The notes beneath the pieces were generated by a model. The model saw only the letters and a program-made list of their open reading frames with translations, was not told where the DNA came from and ran no database searches. A DNA stretch of 62,825 nucleotides from assembly GCA_032433595.1 (NCBI GenBank), contig JASWJB010000261.1:1-62825 (forward strand), in the 5' to 3' direction. The stretch comes from Conoideocrella luteorostrata. Taxonomy: Eukaryota; Ascomycota; Sordariomycetes; Hypocreales; Clavicipitaceae. A program made the translations under genes and the position numbers. Positions 11,968 to 22,147 of this stretch are shown piece after piece. Each line of letters begins with the position of its first letter. Position 1 is the first letter of the stretch.

Positions 11968-13594
11968 CTATTTGGACTTTTTGTCGTCTTTCTTTCCCTT
12001 CTTTGGATTACTGCCGTACCCAGACGCCATAAATACAGTGACAAGCTTCCACAGCACCCAAGTAAAGCCCAGTGCAACGGTAGCAGCTGTTCCAAACCCA
12101 ACCCATGAAGCAGCATGCTCCTTCAAGACCGGTACTGAGATAGGTGACGTAATTCTGTCGCCAGAAACTGGTCTTGGCTCGACATGCCAGAAGACTGTGT
12201 TTTCATCGAAAAGGCCATCATATCCGAGACGAGTTCGGTCAAAAGGATTATTTGTAAAGTCTGCACTCGCAGCTGAGTCGCAGGCCCAGAAGACTACCGG
12301 GTACGGAATCTCTGTATCAACTTTTCCGCTCCGTAATGGTTTGAGGTACCGTAAGTGCAGTGGCACTTCAGCAGTCCACGCCTCCGGCTCATTTGAACTG
12401 GGAGCAGCTAGCTCGAGCAGAACGTTAGAGCCCCATGTCTTGGTAGTATAAGCGGGTGCCTCCAGGTCAACCGGCAGGCTGGTGTACCGTGAAGATGTGA
12501 GATTTTTAGACGCCAAAAACAATCTATCGGCAAACTGATATCTGTCTGCAAATATGGTCTTGGGGAGCGTAAAGTACGCATGAGGGGCACAATGCTCGTC
12601 AGTCACTGGCGGCTTATTGGAGCTTAGCTTCAATTGCAGCGTTGGATGCAAACCAGTTGGCTCGAGAAACTGTGAGCTGAATGTCGAACCGCTCATTCGA
12701 TGGCGCGAGGCAAATGAAAACATGGTACCGGATGGCTGTTTCTTTTCTCCAAGAACAGTCAGCAACCCAGAGATTCCAATTTCGTGCGGCCGTTGGTTCG
12801 GCGGCGCATCCTTGGACAGAATCCCAACTTCGGTTCTCCGTTGCGATACACTTGAAGCTTGAATGTGTTGCGGGCCGAGCGGCGAGAGTGAGAAAATCCG
12901 CACGGTCTGGGCAACTGAATTCCATGATATGTCGAAACTTGTGGCGTCGGATAGACCTTGTAGATAACTCTGACAGTCTCTATCTTCTTCTAGGCAAAAC
13001 TCTCTTGCCGTCCAGGTCGTAAGTAATGAAACACTCTCCAGCTGCTCATATAGTGATGTGCTTGGAGGATTGCCAGACAGTCCTTCACTTTTAGTTGCGA
13101 AACTCTAAACAAATACGAGTTTAGTACACTGTCTGGCTTTGGAACGGGATGTGCAATTTCATACCTCATTTGATGTGCAGTCAAATGATCCAAATCCTAG
13201 CAGGGCAATACATAGTTTCCGTCTGGACAATAGTTAGCCGTCCGTCCTGGCATGCATATAGTATAACTATCAGAGCAGCTAGCTCGAAAACTCACTCAGC
13301 TTCTACATCGCCGCTACTGGAAAGTGTATAGGAAATATGTAGACCTGGTGAAATCCGGGAGCTAAAGGGCTCTATGGTATCATAGGTGAGCGAGCTGGCC
13401 CACCGGAGATTGATCTCTTGGAAACGAGGAAGCAGGCTAGCAACATCCGGTGGTAGTTCGTTCAAGGCGATGGTTAGTCTGTTTTCTCGGACCGTCTGTA
13501 CCAAAGGCCCATGAAGCTCAGATTTGCTGATTTTCAGGGACTTTGGGTCTACATCGGCCCCCTGGGGGTGTACAAAAGTGATCCTCTCCCGCAT
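11968..13594 (-). CDS. PBN1: Pbn1/PIG-X-type subunit of ER GPI mannosyltransferase I
   Basis: Three exons: 13594-13296, a 58-bp exon 13222-13165, and 13104-11968; phases agree, giving 497 aa, a usual length for fungal Pbn1. Pbn1 works with Gpi14 (PIG-M) to add the first mannose to the GPI anchor in the ER lumen. The N-terminus MRERITFVHP and the downstream beta-rich lumenal domain with VPLHLRYL and PYPVVFWAC match the PIG-X family. A single transmembrane helix lies near the C-terminus (WVGFGTAATVALGFTWVLW region). The last four residues, KKSK, fit a KKXX ER-retrieval signal. An open frame continues upstream of 13594 but has no ATG. The gene is divergent from the caspase-like fusion, with 986 bp between starts. 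Confidence is high for the family. Confidence 0.87.
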
Positions 13595-14580
13595 ATTGTG
13601 CCGAGACGCGTTGACCGGGACCAAGATGCAAGATCAGGGGTAGATCTGGCCAAAGAAAGACGTGTGAGGAACAGTCTTTTTGGGCAGAAGGGCCGAAAAG
13701 GGAAACAAAAGTCCTTTCAGAGCTCGTATGCATGCAAACCGCGCTACTACACCGAAGGACAATCGGTAGAGCGATGCTCAATGATTGTGGGAATGCCGTG
13801 TGTGGTCTCGTGCTTCGGTGTCGATTTTGGAGGGTTAGAAACGGAAGTGACATGATGAGAGACGCGTTTGATTGGTTGATGGTCATCGGAGCTGTTAACA
13901 GCACCTTGTTCGTCTCCGCAGCCCCGGCCAGTGTGTTTAGTGACTTAATAACTGAAGAAGCTGTGGACCAATGCATTTTCAGGGCGGCAGGCTATGCTGT
14001 CAGCGCTCGACAGCTGCCAAACAAGCAGATTGGAGGTGCCTGGTACCATTGGTGACACACACTGTACGGAGTACGGAGTACCCAGGACTTCTATCGACCC
14101 GATCTTAACCATACGCTGCACCGGTATCAGACACCTGGTCCGGCTGGTCATCTTCTTTAGGCTACCGGGCGGCGAACGGTCTAACCCCTTTGGGGACCGA
14201 AGCAAACAGCGAAAGAGGCCCCCCATGCAGTCTTGCTTGTGCTGCGAGCCATTTGACGACATGTGTACGACTCTGTCAACCAGATCGGCACTTTCCCTTG
14301 AAACATTCTACATCTGCTGTTGATATTTCTTTTAGACAAGTCATATCCTTCTCGCATGTCAACGTTACTCGCCGATGATCCATCTCGCGTATGACAAGAG
14401 TAATACAATGGAACAGCAATTATGACGAGTGCATTGCCCACTTCACTTCACACTCGTCTCTTTCGATACCCAGTCTGAACCCCGCGACAACCTATTTGCC
14501 CGTTCGTCAACGAAACGGGACAAGGGAGAACAGGCATTTCTTGGATAGGATTTTCGAGGTCAGATTTCAAGCGCAATACC
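13595..14580. promoter_or_regulatory. Divergent promoter region, PBN1 and the caspase-like fusion
   Basis: This 986-bp region separates two divergent start codons and must hold both promoters. Overlapping TACGGAGTA motifs occur at 14065-14080. Short frames here look like noise. No TATA box or factor site could be assigned with confidence. Confidence 0.5.
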
Positions 14581-17500
14581 ATGGCCGACCAACAGCCATA
14601 CTTCACGATTCACTCAAGAAGAGCTGCAGATGCAAACGGCGCGGGGCGGGCTGACGGACCTGTAAGATTCCTCCTAAATTAGCAGAGCCCTCGGTGTAAT
14701 GCGGACTAACTTATGTCTTGTCTCAAGCCCATGAATGGTGTTGGTGAGGGATATTCAAGGTCAGCAACTCATGACATAAGTCGTACTAGCTTCCACGTGA
14801 AGCATATCGGCGCCTTTGCCCGACGACTCGAAGATGTTGGTTTAATCACTGCTAAGCTACTTCTCCAATTAACTTCAGCAGCTGACAATGCATCTAGTCC
14901 GCCACACGGGCGTTTCCAAACAGAGGCCGCTCCTCACAAAGATATAAAAAAGTTCAGGCCCTTCTTCTACACTGGGGCTCCGATGATCTCTTCGTCCTCC
15001 CTGAATTGGAGGACCTTGAGAAGTGCCTTCGCGATGACTTTGCGTTCGGAACGGATATTTTCGCCATTCCATCAGAAAACTCTCACTTGGAGTTGATGAT
15101 GCGTGTTGGACAGCTCATTAAAGAATACGAGTCACAAGATACCCTTTTCTTGATATACTATGGTGGACATGCTCGAATCGATGAATCCAGACAAAGCACC
15201 TGGTGCGCGTAAGTTTACTCAGCATGCTGATCTGTCTGTTCAAGCAGAGCTGACACTTGAATATCAGGACTCGTGATCCATCGTCGCCTTGGTTGCAGTG
15301 AGTACACTTTTGTGCGTCGCAATTGACTATTTCTTTCTAACCTTACTTAGATGGTCCGCCATTCAAACTTTACTAGAACGGTCCAAGTCAGATGTCCTGA
15401 TCCTATTAGACTGTTGTGCGGGTGCTGCCAGTGCTACTTTCCCCAGCGGCAATAGCATCACTGAAACCATATCAGCTTCTAGTTGGGACGCCATTGCTCC
15501 TGATCCAGGGCGATATTCTTTCACTAATGCCCTGATTGAGGTTCTTCAAGAATGGCGTATGCGCACTTTCTCAGCCGCGATGCTTCACGCGGAAGTGCTG
15601 GCACGCTTAAAACACCCTCGTCCGATCACCATCAACGGCAAGCATTTTGAAGCACGATCTACGCCTGTCCACTTCATGATGACAGCTAATCACAAAGCAC
15701 CCAGCATTGAGCTGTCGCGCTTACTCCCCACAGATAAGGTTGTAGAGCCAGGGGCATCGCACCTTGCGACTCCAATATTGACGGGGCGAGCAGCCGACTC
15801 AGGAGATCCAATCTCAAACGGCCTAGCTTCAAATGAACCAAACGAAGACACGCCACATGTCATGATCTCTCTCGCTTTGGAAGACGACCAAAAACTTGAT
15901 ATCAACGCATGGGAACAATGGCTAAATGCTTTTCCATCTATGGCTAAATACGTCAAAGTCCAAGGCGTATTCAAGAGCCACTCAACATTGATGCTAGTCT
16001 CCATGCCAGTCATGGTCTGGGATCTTTTACCAGAGGACCCCGCAGTATCATTTGTTGCATTTATTCGCTCAAATAATTTAGCTATGCAGAGGAGACAAGC
16101 TCAACAAAGAATAGCTGTACCCTCTCCAGCCCATCGCTCGCAAATGGACGTGGAAAATTCTGATAATAGGTCCATCATCACTGGTGTTTCGGGTACGACG
16201 TTTGCGGCGACAGAAAATGTATCTTTCCAGAGGCATTTCGGTGAGACCCCTTCTTCATACGGAGCCTCCTTAAGGGACAACACTGCCTTTGACACATCAC
16301 GGGTCACATCTTCCAGCCAATCTCCCACTCCGGGAAGACCAGTGTCTTCATCGTCATCTCCGGGAAATTTCCACCGACAAACCTTACCAGTCGCTTCTAC
16401 TACGTCGCTGAGCACATTGAAACGGCAAGCAACAGCGCCAACCCAGAGCAATAATCCTACGATATCCCGTCAGATGATTTTGAACCAGCAGCAGTCATCA
16501 AGGCGAACTACATTCGGGGACAATGTTCCTGAGCCAAAAAAGTTCTCAGCCCATGTAGAGCAACGGCTCGAAGAGTACTATCAAGAAGATTCGCTACCCA
16601 ATGATGCCCATAGTGCCTTCATAGCATCGAACTTGGGTATAGAGTTGTGGCATCTCGAAGTGTGGTTTCATCATCGCAGAGAGAGAGATTTTATATCAAA
16701 CAGATTGGCGACTATGGAGCTCAAGGATGTCGCCCCTGATGCTAGCTCAGGGCCACGAATGATCTTGCCCGCTGACTTGAACAGTCTGCTGCAAATTTCG
16801 CGGCCTGGAGACGCACTACTTTTTGATATCAGGTCGGCTGTTGAATATGAAAGATCACACATTTATGGCGCTATCCACCTGCGCGCCCCAAAGAGCTTTC
16901 TTCAAGCTGCGCCGCTCGATTTAATAGAACGTGCTATACCTGACGAACAGGGCAGAAAGCAACTATCACACTGGGATGCTGCCAAATGCCTTGTGTTCTA
17001 CGGCCGCGGCTTGGAATTCTCCTGGGAGTGTCCCGGTGCTGAGATTATAAGCCAAAAACTGCGCGAAAACGGATGGACAGGACAATGTTTCATTCTTCGC
17101 GGCCATTACAGAGAATTCAGCCAGTCTTTCGACGAGTATATAGTTGGCACAAAGATGACGCAAAGTGCCAAAGACTGGGTCAGCAGTCAAGCCACGATCT
17201 TGACAACGGAGGGGGATCGCGAAATGATTGAGGCTCGGTATTCTTCGTGGCTGGACCACGTGGAGAGCGAAGACCAGGCAAGGCCATTGTCGACGTCCCC
17301 TACGCGAACACCTGAGCGCTTTGAAGCGTCCCAGACCCAGGACAAGGATCTAGAGGCGGAATTCAAATCCCGTCATGGTTCTTTGTTCAGCAAAGCAATG
17401 GACATCCGACTGAGTGGTATGGGCTACGACGGCTTTGACAGCAAAGCCGGGATGGTGGAATACCTTGACCGTGGCCTGGAGAAGATTCTCGGTGTTACAC

Positions 17501-17745
17501 AGCAGCCACCGACAACCTATGCTCCAGGACACTCCAAGTTAGCATCAGACGACTACCCGGAGAGATATGTTGGGAAAAGAGTACCAGAACAAGACGATGA
17601 TGGAGAGTACGTCGAAGTCAGCAAATCAGACGAGCCGGCCACCTTTACTGCGAGAAATGAAAGGGCACGGCAAAATGCCAGCGTCACCGGCGATAATTCA
17701 GGCGGACGTGGGGGAGGCTTATTGAACAAGATGTTTCGTCGGTAG
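14581..17745 (+). CDS. Caspase-like protease / homeodomain-like / rhodanese-like fusion protein
   Basis: Preferred exons are 14581-14661, 14728-14743, 14926-15208, 15268-15297 and 15351-17745, giving 934 aa. An alternative pair of sites for intron 2 (exon 2 to 14759, exon 3 from 14924) also keeps frame. Residues about 40-235 form a caspase-like (C14) domain: His in LIYYGGHA (about H114) and Cys in LILLDCCAG (about C159) are the expected dyad. A Ser/Pro/Thr-rich linker follows. Residues about 534-588 resemble a homeodomain, ending in helix-3-like VWFHHRRERD. Residues about 614-734 are rhodanese-like (LLFDIRSAVEYERSHIYGAI), but the active loop reads VFYGRG without the catalytic Cys, so it is probably non-catalytic. 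Exon 5 alone encodes the catalytic Cys, the homeodomain-like part and the rhodanese in one open frame, so the fusion is real in this sequence. Function is unknown; proteolytic control of a DNA-binding part is an inference. Confidence 0.82.
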
Positions 17746-18123
17746 ACAGTATAATTCACGTGCAGTTTGCAATATTTTCGCTGGATACATCTCTGCCGGA
17801 TGCCGTCTAGTGGAAACCCAATTTGAGCTACGGTGGCGTCAAAGGGAATGGAGTGTTATTATGATGTACTCTGGATATCTTTTTCTTATTCCTCTTGTTT
17901 TTGTAGTGGTGTTTGGAGAAAGTTCAAAGATCACTGGCCCTGCCAGCATTTGGTTCTGGGAATGGCATCAACAGTTGAGGTGCATTGAGCATCGTCTACA
18001 ACTAGAAGTAGTCACTGTAAACTACAACTTTTCCATTGAGAAGAAATTCAATTCAAACTCATTGTCAACCCTTTTTCTGTATCCCTATGTGACTGCCCTG
18101 TTATTTTTATTCCTCCACAGGGC

Positions 18124-18151
18124 TTCGCTTCTCTTGGCTAGGAGAAGCGAA
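18124..18151. repeat. Perfect 10-bp inverted repeat (hairpin)
   Basis: The arms TTCGCTTCTC (18124-18133) and GAGAAGCGAA (18142-18151) are exact reverse complements around an 8-nt loop. It lies about 380 bp past the stop of the caspase-like fusion gene. A role as a 3' end signal or a mobile-element terminus is possible but unproven. Confidence 0.6.
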
Positions 18152-18606
18152 TTCCTAGCTCATTCAGGTGATCCATCCCAGCTTCCAAATAGAAACTCGT
18201 CAATACTCTCTCATCGAGAAAAAAAAAGGAGTAAAATATGTACGACCTTGATATTGTCGCTGTCGTACCACCTGCGGTTTATATGGCTCCAGGCGGAATT
18301 TTTCCATTGATCCTTCGGAAACGTTTCGCCCGCTGATCGGATGGCAGCTAACACGATTCCAGCAGCATCACGGCCAAATAAGATGCTAAGCCAATTGCTA
18401 CCTCGACGCAAGTGCTAGGCCTAGCCAAGAATACCAATAGTAAGGAAGAAAAGGCTATTGCGGTAGACACTTATGATAGCCTTCAAGACATCAACAATAC
18501 TACTAATCCTAGAGGGATAACAAACGAAGTCAACTATCTAGTTTCTGCGAGCAAGCTTTCTTTACCGCTTTTCTTTATCCCGTTTACTCAGCTTATGATT
18601 GGTAGT

Positions 18607-18645
18607 ATTTTTATTTATTTATTTATTTGTTTGTTTGTTTGTTTG
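18607..18645. repeat. (TTTA)n(TTTG)n compound microsatellite
   Basis: Tandem TTTA units pass directly into tandem TTTG units, a simple-sequence repeat with no coding content. Confidence 0.9.
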
Positions 18646-19834
18646 CCCATAGGGTTATGACAAATTTTTGTGCAGCACTACTGATGTGGGCGATTTGGCC
18701 AGCCGCAGGTTGTTGTGCGCATCAGGAGGGTTGGCATACGGCGACGCGTCTGACTTGGACGGCTCGCAATTTATTTAAGAGCTGTTGCGTGTGGGCGTCA
18801 TTCCAGAAGCAATTACAAAATACATTATTGAGACAGACAAAGCAGCTGGCTGTGTGGTCGTGAGCTTCATCTTTTGCTGCAATGACGCACGAACAGGCAT
18901 GCCTGCCAGAATACCGGTTTCCTGTGTCACGGGCGATATAAAATGCATTATTGTCGCCATCAGTGCGGAACTCCACCTTCTGCTGAGTTTTGTGACATCC
19001 AGCCGGACTATCGCTGTCAGAAGTCATGTTTAGCCATCACACCGATCAGCTTGCGAAGGGTGCCATACATGTTGAGCCAGATGTTTAAGCTAGGCGTAGT
19101 CGATTGCACACCCGAAATCCTTAGCCAGAAGACCCAAGTAGTCCTATCAAATGCCGTTGTGCTAGTGATGGAGCATTTCAAGTATTGCCCTTCCAACCTG
19201 TCGATTGCGATGTGTGTTGCTTCCCTTCTAAACTAAGAGGGAGAGGTCTGTAACCTCGAGGCGAGCTTGAGAGGCAATTCAGGGTTGAGCCTTAACGGTG
19301 ATTGTCCACGTAAAAAAAGGCGTGGCCAGAGGTCAATCTTCATGTGTAGTTATGATCCTTAACTAGTCTCATATTCCTTGTGACACGCCCTCCCAGTTTG
19401 TGTTGTTGTATTGCTCATGACGTGTCGTAACGCACTGCAAAACGAACTCTGAGTCGACTTAGCGATGACGTGGCGGCTCTTCTGTCTCTTAGTCGTCGTA
19501 ACGTGAGCTGCAGCGTAGCATCATTCGCACTAACGTACAGATGCTGAAATTCCTGAAATCCCGAGACTGCTAGTGGTTGCGATGGCGGTCGTGCTGACTT
19601 TTCTGGGATTTGAACCGGGAAGGGCATCGGGTGCGGAGGGCGGGAGCGGTGATATAGCGACGCTGCCAGGCTACTACCGAATAAGTGGCCTCCTCGATAC
19701 AACGACGAAATCCGTAGTAAGCGCAAGTCATCAGCTTGCGTTGAAAAAAAAGAGGAGGTTATTGCACACAAGGACGTCAGCAAAGACACGGTGGTTGGAA
19801 TGTGGGAGATCTCTATATTTCTGTGGCTCATAAG

Positions 19835-19869
19835 AAATTTTAAAATTTAAATTTAAAATTTAAAATTTT
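19835..19869. repeat. AT-only palindromic tract
   Basis: Thirty-five bases made only of A and T, built from alternating AAATTT and TTTAAA blocks, largely self-complementary. It stands out sharply from flanks of roughly even base composition. Confidence 0.85.
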
Positions 19870-20466
19870 CTTTTTGGGCTCTTTAACGTTGATGATGCTG
19901 TATAAGGAAGCGCAGATGTCATGAGAGCCTTGTGTCGCCTGGCAGCTAGACTTTGGTTTCCTCACTAGCTCCTGCTTCGGCTCAGACCGCGTCATGGTGG
20001 TTGTCAAGTTAATCGCGAACTCTACTGCGAATAAAGCTATTTTACGCCATGAACTCTGTCTACGGATCGATCGATCGAATACGGGGTAGCTAGGTTCCGT
20101 AAGAGAGCTCTTTTGAAGAATCTAAAAAAGCAAACGTGAGATGCAGTTCCCTCCTCCCTCCTTCCGAACCTGCTGGCTGTAGTAGTGGATGACATGCCGC
20201 CACCTGTTTGTTGCATGTTGTGCGACCGCTTTGTTCATTCTGCGGTTCTGAACCGAACTCTGTTGACGGCACGGCCAGACTCACAAAACTCAAATCCATG
20301 GATTACTGTGAATACTGAGCCACTTGTTAATATCCTCCTGTGGGCTGTAGAATAGCTGGTAGCCAGTACCGTAGAATTACAAACTGAGACGAGTCCACGA
20401 GTGACGAAAAGTAACAAAAATAACAAAAATAACATAACGTTACGAATTAATGAAACCGTCATTTAC

Positions 20467-20478
20467 GGGGGGGGGGGG
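20467..20478 (+). repeat. Poly-G run
   Basis: Twelve consecutive G bases in non-coding sequence, a length prone to sequencing or assembly error. Confidence 0.85.
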
Positions 20479-20583
20479 TCTCCATGTCAAAGCATCAAGG
20501 CCATTGTGAAGCACGGTTTCTCTTCCTCTTGATTCCATCAGACGTCTTGTACACGGCCAAGGGGCATTCGAATAATCCGTTTC

Positions 20584-22147
20584 TACGTTGGCTTCAACAC
20601 ATTTATTAAATTAGGAGCTACTAACTGTGTTTCCCCTATTGATTTCTCCACTAGTTCATCCCAAGCAGATTTATGACGCTCCTTTAAGCTTGAAAGTAAG
20701 TCAATGTTCTTCAGCAAGGGATGACCAGAGTGTGGACGGAAAAGCTCCCCTGCAAAATGACAGAATCACTCTCACAAGAACTTGGACTTGATCAATTTGG
20801 TCAAGTCATGTAAATTAGCTATAAGAGGTGTCCTAGCCAGCTGTTCCAAGTCAGAAACCAGAATTTCCCCTTCGCACTTGGATTGTGTCTTTGTTCGAAG
20901 CTCTGCTCTAGTGCCTCCTATGCTTGAATAAATGACCCTGAAAAGCCGCTGGACGTGGTATTCCGGGGTGGAATAGCTAGACCATTTGATCTCTGCGCCC
21001 AGAAGGCCTCTGCAGGTTGAATTTGGGTCTTTGCCTCACTCTGCTATTGAATTGAAGAGACGTTGCTAGTGATGTATCAGACACCAACACGCATACGTGA
21101 GTTGTGGGTGTGTGCTTTGCGTCGACAAACTGTGAATATCGAAGTAATGGTCAATATTCTCTACCAGGGTACATCCGGCATGGTGAATTACTTATTGCTG
21201 GATCCCTGCATGAAGACGACGACGAATAAAACGATAAAGTAGTGTTGCGAGCACCGATTGAACAGAAGACTGCCTAGCGTTGGCGAACCCGCAGGAGGGA
21301 TCATCGCGAGTTTACAGCTCCCAGCCCATGTGAAGCTATACCAGACTGTTGCCTCAGTGGGTTTCAACGTCCCAGAACTAAGCACGAGGCGTGTTGGCCA
21401 TGTACAGGCTACACGGCGCAATCTCTGGATGACGAGTGTTGCTGCAAGCAAGGAGGCGAGCAGAGTCACGATCGCAAAAAAGAGATGTCCCTCTTCATAC
21501 ACTGCTTCTAAAAGTCTGATCAATTCATCCAAGCCAGAGATTAACTCTAATGATGCGGTTCTGCACTCATGTAACTGCGAGTTTAGTGTTACGAGAGCCA
21601 GCCCTACTGCGAATAGCCTTATTTTTACAGCTTATATACTCTGTGAGGGCCGCCCGACTTTCACCGCGCCGCATAATGCGAATTTCTGTGCGCATCGAAA
21701 TATTCGACTGATTTTTCATCGGCACGGCGTAGCCGGGATGCGTTATATCTGCATGAAAAAGAAAGAGAAATCGTGATTCGTCGGACTCATTCTTTCATAG
21801 GTCCATATAACACATGCTGGTTTTCCCTCTACTGTTTCGTACGCACAGTAACAGACTTGCTTTGTGCGGCGCAGTATTTGAATCTGGCCGTGAACAAAGT
21901 TCACATCGCAAGATGAAGCTATGCGCGCGAGCATCATCAACCTACACTCCCCATCATCGAGCTTCATGCACTTGGAATCTTGCGCTATTCCGGAAACCAC
22001 AAGCTGGAGATATCGCCTCCACCACCGAACTGAAGCAGCCGTGCTGTCTAGAGATTGGAATACGGTGTTACTGTCTGTTTTTCACCGCAAGAGACGGGAT
22101 GCCTCAGAACGCTCTGACTACAGCCCGCGTGTTAACAGGTCCGCCAT
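20584..22147 (-). pseudogene. Broken minus-strand gene of unknown family, several in-frame stops
   Basis: From ATG at 22147 one frame runs to about 21191. It is interrupted by stops at 22120 (TAG), 22084 (TGA), 21745 (TAA), 21718 (TGA) and 21634 (TAA), with open blocks of about 112 and 147 codons. The second block includes ECRTASLELISGLDELIRLL and a hydrophobic helix (FAIVTLLASLLAATLVI). A second block, 21009-20584, begins after a TGCAG acceptor-like site in another phase. It reads AEIKWSSYSTPEYHVQRLF and LVSDLEQLARTPLIA, then two TGA stops (20774, 20768), then HPLLKNIDLLSSLKERHKSA and WDELVEKSIG in the same frame. The regular, protein-like composition and frame continuity suggest a once-functional gene disabled by nonsense changes, as repeat-induced point mutation can do. 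I do not recognise the family, and the join between the two blocks is unresolved. Confidence 0.5.

Larger units (their letters stand above)
17746..20583. other. Gene-free stretch with repeats and palindromes
   Basis: No intact gene is supported. It holds a hairpin (18124-18151), the palindrome GCTAGGCCTAGC (18414-18425), a TTTA/TTTG tract (18607-18645), an AT palindrome (19835-19869) and a 12-G run (20467-20478). Minus-strand frames at 18722-19027 and about 19022-19350 look partly protein-like but are unidentified. The 17810-18310 frame starts at GTG right after the upstream stop and is probably 3' UTR. Confidence 0.5.

Noticed and set aside
17810..18310. 166-codon plus-strand frame after the caspase-like gene
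   Set aside because: It starts at GTG, 65 bases after the previous stop, has no recognisable domain and overlaps a hairpin; most likely 3' UTR.
19606..19616. Perfect B-box-like GGTTCAAATCC on the minus strand, suggesting a tRNA
   Set aside because: The bases flanking it do not form a T-arm stem (a C-C mismatch appears), no matching A box lies upstream and no acceptor stem can be drawn.
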